Below are positions 57,780 through 64,000 of a stretch of DNA of 64,000 nt, one piece after another (position 1 is the stretch's first letter; every line of letters starts with the position of its first letter). Below the pieces are notes generated by a model. It saw nothing but the letters and a program-made list of their open reading frames with translations. It was not told the DNA's origin and searched no databases. A program made the translations under genes and the position numbers. The DNA is from Campylobacter volucris (lineage in GTDB: Bacteria > Campylobacterota > Campylobacteria > Campylobacterales > Campylobacteraceae), in contig NZ_CP043428.1 in NCBI RefSeq assembly GCF_008245045.1, forward strand, positions 868,001 through 932,000, in the 5' to 3' direction.

Positions 57780-58318
57780 TGAAAAAAATGATATTTTTAA
57801 TTTTATTTGGATTTGTAATTGGACTAGTTACGATTTTTTTTGGTCATAAAACCATTCAAATCACAGGAGATTTACCATTTTGCGGTGCTTGTCATGTGAT
57901 GGAACCTATGGAAAAATCATATTTAAATGATGTTCATTCTGGAATAGGAAAAACTGGAGTTAAAGCAGCTTGTGTTGATTGTCATCTTCCTCATGATAAT
58001 ATTTTCAACTATCTATTGACCAAAGCTTACAATGGAACAAAAGAAGTTTTTATAACAGCTATAGGAAAGGATAAAGATGTTGATTGGCTAGAAAAACTCA
58101 ACCATAGGGAAAAATTTACCTATGACTCTGGTTGTTTAAATTGTCATTCAAATATAACAAACAACCTAGCATCTAATTCCCAAAATACTATGCATATGAA
58201 ATATCTTGATTCTAATAATACTCTAAGTTGCGTAAGCTGCCACAAACAAGTTGGACACTCAGGTCTTAGAGGAGAATTGCATAAATTTGATCCTGAAAAA
58301 TATCCATTATACAAATAA
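57779..58318 (+). CDS. NapC/NirT-type tetrahaem quinol dehydrogenase
   Basis: 179 residues from ATG at 57779, with GAGAGATAAAATA just before it. An ATG at 57758 would add seven residues from the end of the previous gene. One N-terminal membrane anchor (MIFLILFGFVIGLVTIFF) is followed by four haem sites: CGACH, CVDCH, CLNCH and CVSCH. FCGACHVMEPMEKSY is the NapC-like first haem region. It should take electrons from menaquinol and pass them to the small tetrahaem protein. Third gene of the operon, ending at a strong hairpin. Confidence 0.9.
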   Translation: MKKMIFLILFGFVIGLVTIFFGHKTIQITGDLPFCGACHVMEPMEKSYLNDVHSGIGKTGVKAACVDCHLPHDNIFNYLLTKAYNGTKEVFITAIGKDKDVDWLEKLNHREKFTYDSGCLNCHSNITNNLASNSQNTMHMKYLDSNNTLSCVSCHKQVGHSGLRGELHKFDPEKYPLYK

Positions 58319-58323
58319 ATATA

Positions 58324-58358
58324 AAAGAGTATCAAAACTATAAATTTTGATACTCTTT
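58324..58358. terminator. Terminator of the reductase operon, overlapping the ArsC-like gene
   Basis: AAAGAGTATCAAAA pairs with TTTTGATACTCTTT around a 7-nt loop, a 14-bp perfect stem 6 nt after the cytochrome stop. Read on the minus strand, the right arm and the loop encode the last codons (AKEYQNL, stop) of the ArsC-like gene, so one sequence serves as coding DNA and as terminator for both strands. Confidence 0.8.
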
Positions 58359-58667
58359 AGCAATTAATACTTTATCATTACCTACAACAATAGGTCTTTT
58401 TATCAGCGTTGGATTTTATAAAATAATGCTTTTAATTTCTTCTAAATTTAAACTAAGCAATCTTTCTTTGTTAATACCTAATTTTCTAGCAGTCATTCCG
58501 GTTGTATTTATAAATTCTAAAACATCTCTTTTGCCAAGCCAAAAATCTAAAGTTTTTTCATCTAATTTTTTTATATCTAAAAATTCAAATTCAATTTGTT
58601 TTGATTTTAAAAACTCAATAGCATTTTTTACACTATTACAATTTTTTATACCATAAAATTTCAACAT
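58338..58667 (-). pseudogene. ArsC/Spx-like (YffB-type) protein with an internal stop codon
   Basis: The first 83 codons give FYGIKNCNSVKNAIEFL, with the CxxS-type thioredoxin-fold site, and GMTARKLGINKERLL. Then TAA stops the frame at 58416-58418. In the same frame the next 25 codons read NPTLIKRPIVVGNDKVLIAKE and end at TAG (58338-58340). LIKRP with its arginine is the usual C-terminal block of ArsC-like proteins, and the full length of about 109 fits the family. A single CAA-to-TAA change would explain it. The shortened protein lacks the arginine block and is probably inactive. It sits just after DAHP synthase on the same strand, as its intact relative does in C. jejuni, as I remember it. 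Confidence 0.85.
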
Positions 58668-58690
58668 TTTCTTCCTTTAAAAATTTCACA

Positions 58691-60031
58691 TCAATTTAAT
58701 CTTGCTTTTTTTAGCAAATCTGCTATCAAAAATGCTAATTCCAATGCTTGATCAGCATTTAATCTTGGATCACATTGTGTCTCATAGCGTTTAAAAAGCT
58801 CTTCTTGAGTCACATTTAAACTACCACCCACACACTCAGTAACATTTTGTCCAGTCATTTCCAAATGCACTCCACCAGGATACACACCCTCGCTTATAGC
58901 AATTTCAAAAAACGAGCATAATTCTTTCATGATTTTATCAAATTCTCTTGTTTTAAAATTGCCCGATTTTACTGTATTTGCATGCATTGGATCAATACTA
59001 TATAATATATTTAATCCTTCTTTTTTTAATTCTTTAAATAGTTTAGGCAAAGATTTTTCTATCTCATCATGCCCCATACGAATAATGAAATTTAACCTAC
59101 CTAAATCATTACTTGGATTTAACATAAAACTAAGTTTTTTAATCTCATCAATATCAAATTTAGAGCTTATTTTAACACCGATAGGATTTTGAATCCCACT
59201 TAAAAAATACACATGAGCTTCATTAGGATTTCTTGTTCTTTCTCCTATCCATAGCATATGCGCAGAACAATCATAAATTTTTCCACTTAAACTATCAACC
59301 CTTGTTAAAGCTTCCTCATATGGCAAAAGTAAAGCTTCATGTGATGTATAAAAAGCAGTTTGAGACAAATTTGGAGAATCAATAATCCCACAAGCTTGCA
59401 TAAAAGCCAATGCTTGGGTAATTTTTTCGCTAAGTTCTTCATATTTTTTATCCAACTCAGCTTTTTTTAAAAAACCTAAATTCCATTTATGCACCACTCT
59501 TAAATCAGCTAAACCACCCTTTGAAAAAGCTCTTAATAAATTTAAAGTCGTTGCACTTTGATAATAAGCCTCAAGCATTCTTTGTGGATCAGGTTCTCTT
59601 AAATTTTCATCAAATTCAAATCCATTGATAATATCACCTCTATAGCTTGGAAGCTTTAAACCATTTTGCTCTTCAAAATCACTGCTTCTAGGTTTAGCAA
59701 ATTGTCCTGCAACACGCCCTACTTTTACAATAGGACAAGATCCTGCAAAGGTTAAAACTATAGCCATTTGTAGCATAACCTTAAACATATCTCGAATATT
59801 ATCAGCGCCAAAATTTACAAAACTCTCAGCACAATCACCGCCTTGAAGTAAAAAAGCTTTTTTTTCACTTACCTTTGCCAAATCTTTTTTTAACATATCA
59901 ACCTCACCTGCAAAAACCAAAGGTGGAAGTTTTTCTAATTTAGCAATAATCTGATTTAATCGTGTTTGATCTTTATAAATAGGTTGTTGCTTGATTTGAT
60001 AATTTCTCCAAGAATTCTTCGTCCATTTCAT
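58691..60031 (-). CDS. 3-deoxy-7-phosphoheptulonate (DAHP) synthase, class II
   Basis: 446 residues, the plant-like class II form. KWTKNSWRNYQIKQQP opens it; FLLQGGDCAESF, RVAGQFAKPRS, SHEALLLPYEEALTR, MLWIGERTR and GGVHLEMTGQNVTEC are class II blocks with metal and substrate residues. First step of the shikimate pathway in the cytosol, feeding aromatic amino acids and the pabBC/pabA folate branch in this window. AAGGATGATAT precedes the ATG. Confidence 0.96.
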   Translation of the reverse strand: MKWTKNSWRNYQIKQQPIYKDQTRLNQIIAKLEKLPPLVFAGEVDMLKKDLAKVSEKKAFLLQGGDCAESFVNFGADNIRDMFKVMLQMAIVLTFAGSCPIVKVGRVAGQFAKPRSSDFEEQNGLKLPSYRGDIINGFEFDENLREPDPQRMLEAYYQSATTLNLLRAFSKGGLADLRVVHKWNLGFLKKAELDKKYEELSEKITQALAFMQACGIIDSPNLSQTAFYTSHEALLLPYEEALTRVDSLSGKIYDCSAHMLWIGERTRNPNEAHVYFLSGIQNPIGVKISSKFDIDEIKKLSFMLNPSNDLGRLNFIIRMGHDEIEKSLPKLFKELKKEGLNILYSIDPMHANTVKSGNFKTREFDKIMKELCSFFEIAISEGVYPGGVHLEMTGQNVTECVGGSLNVTQEELFKRYETQCDPRLNADQALELAFLIADLLKKARLN

Positions 60032-60078
60032 ATATCATCCTTAAATACTTACAATAATCAAGATTATATAAAATAAAC

Positions 60079-60432
60079 TTAAATTTTTAAAACATTTTCA
60101 ACGCGTTTGATGGTATCGTGTTTATATAAAGTCAAACGAACAATGGAATTTTCTAATGCAAAAAGATTATGTATCTCATTAGCCTTTAAACTAATACTAT
60201 CTAATTCTTTCAATCTAACTTGCTCTTTTGCAACTTTAAAATCAATCAAACCTTTTAAAACTTGTATAGTGATAGCAAAAGGAGCTTTATGATCTTTCAT
60301 AAAACTACCTTTTGAAATATTTATGCAGATTTCTTTAGTATATTCGTTTTCTATTTTCTTAGAAATATTTATACCTTCTTTAAAATCCTCATCCCAAGAT
60401 ACAACTTGATAAGGACTGGTTTTAAATTTCAA
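60079..60432 (-). CDS. Small cupin-domain protein
   Basis: 117 residues, all beta. The pattern EICINISKGSFMKDHKAPFAITIQVLKG (quoted in part: KGSFMKDHKAPF), then SISLKANEIHNLFA, resembles a cupin with a reduced set of metal histidines (DHKAP and EIHNL). It could be a regulator or a metal-site protein; the reaction is unknown. It starts with TTG one base after the rplS stop, without a clear ribosome site, so it depends on coupling. Confidence 0.72.
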   Translation of the reverse strand: MKFKTSPYQVVSWDEDFKEGINISKKIENEYTKEICINISKGSFMKDHKAPFAITIQVLKGLIDFKVAKEQVRLKELDSISLKANEIHNLFALENSIVRLTLYKHDTIKRVENVLKI

Positions 60433-60433
60433 A

Positions 60434-60790
60434 TTATTTCTTAAGTTCTTTAATACGAGCAGCCTTACCTCTTCTATCTCTTAAATAGAATAATCTCGCA
60501 CGACGAACACGACCTCTTCTTAAAACAGTAATACTTTCTAAACTTTCACTATAAATAGGGAAAATTCTTTCTACTCCAACATTGTTAGCACCGATTTTTC
60601 TAACAATGAAAGTTTCATCTACACCATTACCTCTACGAGCTATGCAGATACCTTCAAAATTTTGAATTCTTGTTTTGTCGCCTTCTTTAATACGAATAGC
60701 AAGTCTTAAAGTATCTCCAGCACGAAATTCTGGAACATTTTTACCTTCAATTTGTTTTTGTTCAAACTGCTCAATATATTTATTTTTCAT
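60434..60790 (-). CDS. rplS: 50S ribosomal protein L19
   Basis: 118 residues. [19 protein letters not shown] and [25 protein letters not shown] (seen in part) plus [20 protein letters not shown] are L19 blocks. It sits at the 30S/50S interface. AAGGAATATCATT precedes the ATG, 11 nt after trmD. It is part of rpsP-KH-rimM-trmD-rplS, a widely conserved ribosome/tRNA gene order. Confidence 0.97.
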   Translation of the reverse strand: MKNKYIEQFEQKQIEGKNVPEFRAGDTLRLAIRIKEGDKTRIQNFEGICIARRGNGVDETFIVRKIGANNVGVERIFPIYSESLESITVLRRGRVRRARLFYLRDRRGKAARIKELKK

Positions 60791-60801
60791 AATGATATTC
60801 C

Positions 60802-61506
60802 TTAAAATTTGCGTTCATGCTTTTGATACAAATCAGGACGAAAAAACTTCGTTTTGCAAGACGCCATAGTAGTTTTTAAAGCTGTAATTTTAGCGTGATT
60901 TCCCTTTAAAAACTCTGAAGGCACATAAAATTTTTTATTATTTTGCTCATATACAAATGGTTTTGAGAAAGAAGGGGCTTCTAAAAGATTATTTTCAAAA
61001 CTTTCTTCATTTAAGCTTTCAAGGTTACCTAATACACCTTGAATATTTCTACTAATAGCATCACACATTACCAAAGACGCAAGCTCTCCACCGGTGAGAA
61101 TAAAATCTCCTATAGAAAAAATCTCATCTGCAAAATTTTCCACAACTCTTTCATCAATACCTTCATATCTACTACAAACAAAACAAATATGTTCTTTTTT
61201 TGCAAGTCTTTTAGCATCAACTTGTCTAAAAGGCTTCCCGCAAGGTAAAACAAAGACAAAATGAACTTTGTCATCTTTTTGTTTAATGCTTTCTAAGCAA
61301 TCAAACATTGGTTGATTTTGCATTAAAAGGCCAGCTCCACCGCCTATTTTTTTATCATCTACTTTTAAATGCTTATTTTTAGTAAAATCTCTAGGGTTGA
61401 TATAATTAAATTGGAGAATTTGTTTGTCTTTTGCCTTTGATAATATAGAACTTTCAAAATAAAAACTGATTAATTGTGGAAAAAGACTTACAAAAGAAAA
61501 ATTCAT
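60802..61506 (-). CDS. trmD: tRNA (guanine37-N1)-methyltransferase
   Basis: 234 residues with the SPOUT trefoil-knot fold. [16 protein letters not shown] opens it; [28 protein letters not shown] and [16 protein letters not shown] form the knot and SAM site. It methylates G37 of tRNAs that read CNN codons and prevents frameshifts. It overlaps rimM by 4 nt. Confidence 0.97.
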   Translation of the reverse strand: MNFSFVSLFPQLISFYFESSILSKAKDKQILQFNYINPRDFTKNKHLKVDDKKIGGGAGLLMQNQPMFDCLESIKQKDDKVHFVFVLPCGKPFRQVDAKRLAKKEHICFVCSRYEGIDERVVENFADEIFSIGDFILTGGELASLVMCDAISRNIQGVLGNLESLNEESFENNLLEAPSFSKPFVYEQNNKKFYVPSEFLKGNHAKITALKTTMASCKTKFFRPDLYQKHERKF

Positions 61507-62033
61507 GAATTTTCTAGCAATTCTAAGGCATACTTAGTAAAAATTTTTTTATTTTCAATATCGATTTTTTGAATGTATTTATCCACATAAGGAATATAAA
61601 ATTTTTTTGCTAAAGATTGTTTGATTAGCTCATCTTCACTTTTAACTAAAAATAAAAATCCTATGCCATTTTCTAAAATATCTTCAACAATACCTATTTT
61701 TTTATCATCTTCAATAATCTCACATCCAATAATATCAAAATAAAAATATTCATCTTTTTCTAAAATGCAATTTTGTTTTGTAAATTCTTTGGTTTGATAA
61801 AGCATAGTATTTGTTAAAGTTTTAGCCAAATCTAAATTTTCATAATTTTCAAATAAAACTAAAGATTTGTTTTGATCAAAATCTTTAATAGTGTAAATTT
61901 TTTGATTGATATCAAAAAATTTAGCACCTCGTTTAAACTGCTCAAAAAAATCACTTAAATTGTGTAATTTTAAATAACCTTTTAAGCCAACGCTTTTGCC
62001 AAGTTTAGCAACTTGAACCAAATCATTCTTCAA
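61503..62033 (-). CDS. rimM: Ribosome maturation factor RimM
   Basis: 176 residues. The N-terminal domain has [18 protein letters not shown]; the PRC-barrel C-terminal domain has [23 protein letters not shown] and [14 protein letters not shown], ending with the family strand. It helps assemble the 30S head by binding S19. The start lies inside the KH gene (11-nt overlap). Confidence 0.95.
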   Translation of the reverse strand: MKNDLVQVAKLGKSVGLKGYLKLHNLSDFFEQFKRGAKFFDINQKIYTIKDFDQNKSLVLFENYENLDLAKTLTNTMLYQTKEFTKQNCILEKDEYFYFDIIGCEIIEDDKKIGIVEDILENGIGFLFLVKSEDELIKQSLAKKFYIPYVDKYIQKIDIENKKIFTKYALELLENS

Positions 62034-62268
62034 TAGCTTTTACCGTTATACGATAAGATGTAGCATCCTTGACTTTATAAGCCATAATCACTGTTTTTAT
62101 AGCATTAATTAATTTTCCATTTTTCCCTATAAGCTTACCAGTATCTACAGGATCTACATAAATAATAATTTCAGCAAAATCATTTTCTAAATTTTGTCTT
62201 GTAATGTTTATTTTTTCAGGAAAATCAACAATTAATTTTGCATATTCTCTTAAAAAATTTTCAATCAT
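62023..62268 (-). CDS. KH-domain RNA-binding protein (KhpA-like)
   Basis: 81 residues, a single KH domain with VDTGKLIGKNGKLINAIKTV, the GxxG loop (GKNG). It follows rpsP by 3 nt and overlaps rimM, the usual place for KhpA. KhpA binds RNA with KhpB in several Gram-positive bacteria; in Campylobacter the targets are unknown. Confidence 0.92.
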   Translation of the reverse strand: MIENFLREYAKLIVDFPEKINITRQNLENDFAEIIIYVDPVDTGKLIGKNGKLINAIKTVIMAYKVKDATSYRITVKAIEE

Positions 62269-62271
62269 ATA

Positions 62272-62499
62272 TTATTTACTTGTAATAGCAGCTACTCTAT
62301 CGCTTAATTTAGCACCAACGCTTTTCCAATAAGCCAAACGCTCAGCGTCAAATTTTACCACTTCAGGTTCAACCATAGGATTATAATAACCTATACTTTC
62401 AATCCAGCTACCATCTCTTCTTTTTCTACTATCAGTTACAACTATACGATAAAATGGTCTTTTTTTACGGCCCATTTTTGTAAGTCTAATCACTGTCAT
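62272..62499 (-). CDS. rpsP: 30S ribosomal protein S16
   Basis: 75 residues. [20 protein letters not shown] is the S16 start, and [18 protein letters not shown] the middle block. It stabilises the 5' domain of 16S rRNA. AGGAGTATTAA precedes the ATG. TAAAAT on the minus strand (62535-62540) is a candidate -10 box in the 68-nt gap after ffh. Confidence 0.97.
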   Translation of the reverse strand: MTVIRLTKMGRKKRPFYRIVVTDSRKRRDGSWIESIGYYNPMVEPEVVKFDAERLAYWKSVGAKLSDRVAAITSK

Positions 62500-62567
62500 T
62501 TAATACTCCTAAAAATTAAATTTTTGTTATAGATATTTTAGCTCATATATCCATAAAAAAAATTTAA

Positions 62568-63905
62568 TTATTGAGGTCTTTTAGCTTGAGCTAACATATT
62601 CATAAAATTTTCCATTCCTTTTTTATTGGAAAATTTCTTAGCTAACTTTGCTGCATTACTAAATTGTTTTAAAAAACGATTAACTTGCATTTGAGATAAA
62701 CCTGCACCTTCTGCGATACGACGCTTTCTAGCATTATTTAACAAATCAGGATTTTCTCTTTCCTTTGGAGTCATAGAAGAAATCATGGCTTTAATATGTA
62801 TAATTTCTTTAGAATTATCCAAATCAATATCTTTAATACTACTAGCCATAGAAGACAATCCTGGGATCATACCTATGATTGATTTCATACTTCCAAGTTT
62901 TTTCACACTTTCCATTTGATTTAAAAAGTCATTAAAGTTAAATTCACCTTTTTTGATTTTCTTATTTAAAATTTTAGCTTCTTTTTCATCTATAATTGCA
63001 GCTGTTTTTTCGGCCAAAGTTGCTAAATCACCTTCGCCCATGATACGATTAACAATTCTATCAGGAATGAAAATTTCCAAATCTGCGACTTTTTCACCAA
63101 CACCTATAAATCTTAAAGGCACATTAATTTGCCTTGCAATACCTAAGGCAACGCCGCCTTTAGTATCAGCATCAAATTTACTTAAAACAACCCCAGTAAG
63201 ATTTAACATTTCATTAAAGGTTGTAGCTGTTTTTACCCCATCTTGACCACTCATTGCATCAGCAACATAAAAAATTTCATCAGGAGTTAAAATATTTTTT
63301 ATTTCTTTTAACTCATCCATTAATGCCGTATCAATTGCTAAACGACCAGCAGTATCAACAAGCAAAACATCATACATTGATTTTCTTGCTTTTTCTAAAG
63401 CTTGTTTTGCTACATTTAAAGGATTATTTTCATTTTCAATAAAAAATAGATCAATTTCATTAGCTTGAGTTAATTGTCTAAGCTGTTCAACTGCTGCTAG
63501 TCTTTGCAAATCACACGCAGCAACTAAAACTTTTTTATGTCTTAATTTTAAATAATTAGCAAGTTTTACAGTGCTAGTAGTTTTACCACCACCTTGCAAA
63601 CCACACATTAATACAACAGTAGGAGGTTTAACCGCAAAGACAAAGCCTTGATTTTTACCTTTAACACTAAGTATATCTTCTAAATTCTTTTTTATAGAAT
63701 CTAAGAATTGTTTTTGGCCTATACCATTTGTTTTAAGATCGTTTTCTACTAAATTTAATAGTTCTTTTGTTACTTTATGATGAACATCTGCTTTTAAAAG
63801 GGCTTTTTTTAAAGTATCTAGTGCGTTTTTTAAGGCTTTTTCATCATCTACAAAACGGAGTTTATTTACTGCAGATTTAAATGATTCGCTAACTATCTCA
63901 AACAC
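62568..63905 (-). CDS. ffh: Signal recognition particle protein Ffh
   Basis: 445 residues from GTG at 63905, which follows AAGGGA by six bases and gives the usual start FEIVSESFKSAVNKLRF. A TTG at 63923 would add six residues and has no ribosome site. The NG domain has GLQGGGKTTSTVKLA (G1), VDTAGRLAID (G3) and SKFDADTKGG (G4). The methionine-rich M domain follows residue 300. It brings nascent membrane proteins to FtsY. G1 reads GGGKT rather than the more usual GSGKT. Confidence 0.96.
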   Translation of the reverse strand: MFEIVSESFKSAVNKLRFVDDEKALKNALDTLKKALLKADVHHKVTKELLNLVENDLKTNGIGQKQFLDSIKKNLEDILSVKGKNQGFVFAVKPPTVVLMCGLQGGGKTTSTVKLANYLKLRHKKVLVAACDLQRLAAVEQLRQLTQANEIDLFFIENENNPLNVAKQALEKARKSMYDVLLVDTAGRLAIDTALMDELKEIKNILTPDEIFYVADAMSGQDGVKTATTFNEMLNLTGVVLSKFDADTKGGVALGIARQINVPLRFIGVGEKVADLEIFIPDRIVNRIMGEGDLATLAEKTAAIIDEKEAKILNKKIKKGEFNFNDFLNQMESVKKLGSMKSIIGMIPGLSSMASSIKDIDLDNSKEIIHIKAMISSMTPKERENPDLLNNARKRRIAEGAGLSQMQVNRFLKQFSNAAKLAKKFSNKKGMENFMNMLAQAKRPQ

Positions 63906-64000
63906 TTCTTTCCCTTTTTTCAAATTAAGATTTAATTATATTTTCTTTTAGCTTTAAACGCCTTTAAAAATTTAAATTTTTTATTTCAAATCCATACACA

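Overview
The window is AT-rich, densely packed chromosomal DNA from an epsilonproteobacterium. The protein sequences and gene neighbourhoods point to Campylobacter, most likely the C. lari group. Many blocks match gene runs I remember from C. jejuni: a methyltransferase/YkgJ/TPR/TrpC/HIT/SelU run; hrcA-grpE-dnaK; DHH protein-flhA-Rrf2-rpsO; ruvX-dprA-ilvC; rpsF-ssb-rpsR; lon-bamD-fliW-proC-ctsT; the CetA/B energy-taxis genes; ilvA-trmA-nhaC; truA-lptF-prepilin peptidase-uppS-coaBC-glmU-fliP; DAHP synthase-rplS-trmD-rimM-rpsP-ffh. The blocks are joined in an order that differs from C. jejuni. That comparison is from memory, not from a search. No rRNA, tRNA, insertion sequence, prophage or CRISPR array was seen, and no stretch over 300 bases lacks a gene.

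Layout. 1-1.4 kb: the start of a CocE-type hydrolase, coupled to an MFS transporter. 1.7-6.9 kb: a tightly overlapping + strand run (oxidoreductase, RNA methyltransferase, YkgJ protein, TPR protein, a catalytically dead TrpC relative, HIT protein, tRNA 2-selenouridine synthase). 6.9-10.3 kb: phosphate permease and vitamin B6 genes. 10.4-12.5 kb: Ppx-like protein, YqeY and a secreted nuclease. 12.5-15.7 kb: the HrcA heat-shock operon, with a textbook promoter and a CIRCE operator. 16-20.5 kb: small proteins, a DHH phosphoesterase, flhA and an Rrf2 regulator. 20.7-29.6 kb: housekeeping genes plus a frameshifted RsmB-family methyltransferase. 30.2-32.8 kb: three pseudopilin-like competence genes, proC and fliW. 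33-36 kb: bamD and lon. 36-38.5 kb: energy taxis. 38.5-44.9 kb: ilvA to an ankyrin protein. 45-51.6 kb: ogt, truA, envelope genes and the prepilin peptidase. 51.8-55.8 kb: fliP, an AEC transporter and the pabBC/pabA folate genes. 55.9-58.3 kb: a periplasmic flavoprotein reductase with its own tetrahaem cytochrome and NapC-type quinol dehydrogenase. 58.3-64 kb: a broken ArsC-like gene, DAHP synthase, a cupin, and the rplS-to-ffh translation/secretion operon.

How the parts connect. The pseudopilin-like genes, the prepilin peptidase and dprA belong to DNA uptake. flhA, fliP and fliW belong to the flagellum, and the Cet proteins steer it by energy status. The chorismate made after DAHP synthase feeds pabBC/pabA for folate. 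The less ordinary content is a TrpC-derived protein that kept its frame but lost its catalytic residues, two further genes broken by single lesions (an RsmB-family methyltransferase and an ArsC-like protein), an 85-nt conversion-like identity between two PAS genes, and the three-gene respiratory module whose flavoprotein lacks several expected fumarate-binding residues.
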